From NCBI GenBank assembly GCA_017885225.1, contig JAFNGM010000105.1, positions 1,583 through 13,886 of the forward strand: DNA of 12,304 nt, written 5' to 3'. Source of the DNA: Syntrophaceae bacterium (lineage in GTDB: Bacteria > Desulfobacterota > Syntrophia > Syntrophales > UBA2185). The notes beneath the pieces are model-generated. The model made no database searches and was not told the DNA's origin. It saw only the letters and a list, made by a program, of their open reading frames with translations. A program made the position numbers and the translations under genes. Position 1 is the stretch's first letter; the number at the start of each line of letters is the position of its first letter. Positions 12,291 to 12,304 of the stretch are shown one piece after another.

Positions 12291-12304
12291 GGTAGCGAGC
12301 GCAT

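Overview
The window looks like chromosomal housekeeping DNA from an anaerobic bacterium, most likely a deltaproteobacterium (Desulfobacterota, perhaps Syntrophobacterales-like). This placement is inferred from protein flavour and gene neighbourhoods such as rplU-rpmA-obg-proB, the zinc-ribbon/DUF3426 protein and an uncharacterised Cys-rich protein. No rRNA or other firm taxonomic marker is present. I see no tRNA, rRNA, CRISPR array, transposase, integrase or phage gene.

Layout. (1) Positions 1-1612, plus strand: the 3' end of uvrC (excision repair), mntP (Mn2+ efflux) overlapping it by 4 bases, and an O6-alkylguanine repair methyltransferase. (2) Positions 1693-5504, minus strand, read right to left: an uncharacterised 139-residue protein, then a strong promoter, rplU (L21), rpmA (L27), a cold-shock protein with a rho-independent terminator, a 258-base gap with a repeat and a structured leader, then obg and proB. 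(3) Positions 5565-7856, plus strand: a Cys-rich uncharacterised gene interrupted by a frameshift exactly at an A AAA AAG heptamer, hpt (purine salvage), and a zinc-ribbon/DUF3426 membrane protein. (4) Positions 7863-12054, minus strand, read right to left: purD, purH, purE (IMP synthesis), then tsaC (tRNA t6A synthesis). A 250-base leader precedes purD.

How the genes work together. purD, purH and purE supply steps of de novo purine synthesis, and hpt on the facing strand salvages bases into the same nucleotide pool. rplU, rpmA and obg are the usual large-subunit ribosomal protein and assembly-GTPase cluster. Here a cold-shock gene and terminator are wedged in, so obg-proB probably depends on read-through or a separate start. 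uvrC and the methyltransferase are both DNA repair genes.

The points most worth a second look are: the dnaX-like slippery heptamer that rejoins the two halves of the Cys-rich gene; a dispersed imperfect palindromic repeat (three copies, all intergenic, two beside purine genes); a PurD with archaeal-type signatures; an out-of-frame leader ORF and hairpin covering the obg start; and a quasi-palindrome over the putative purD promoter.
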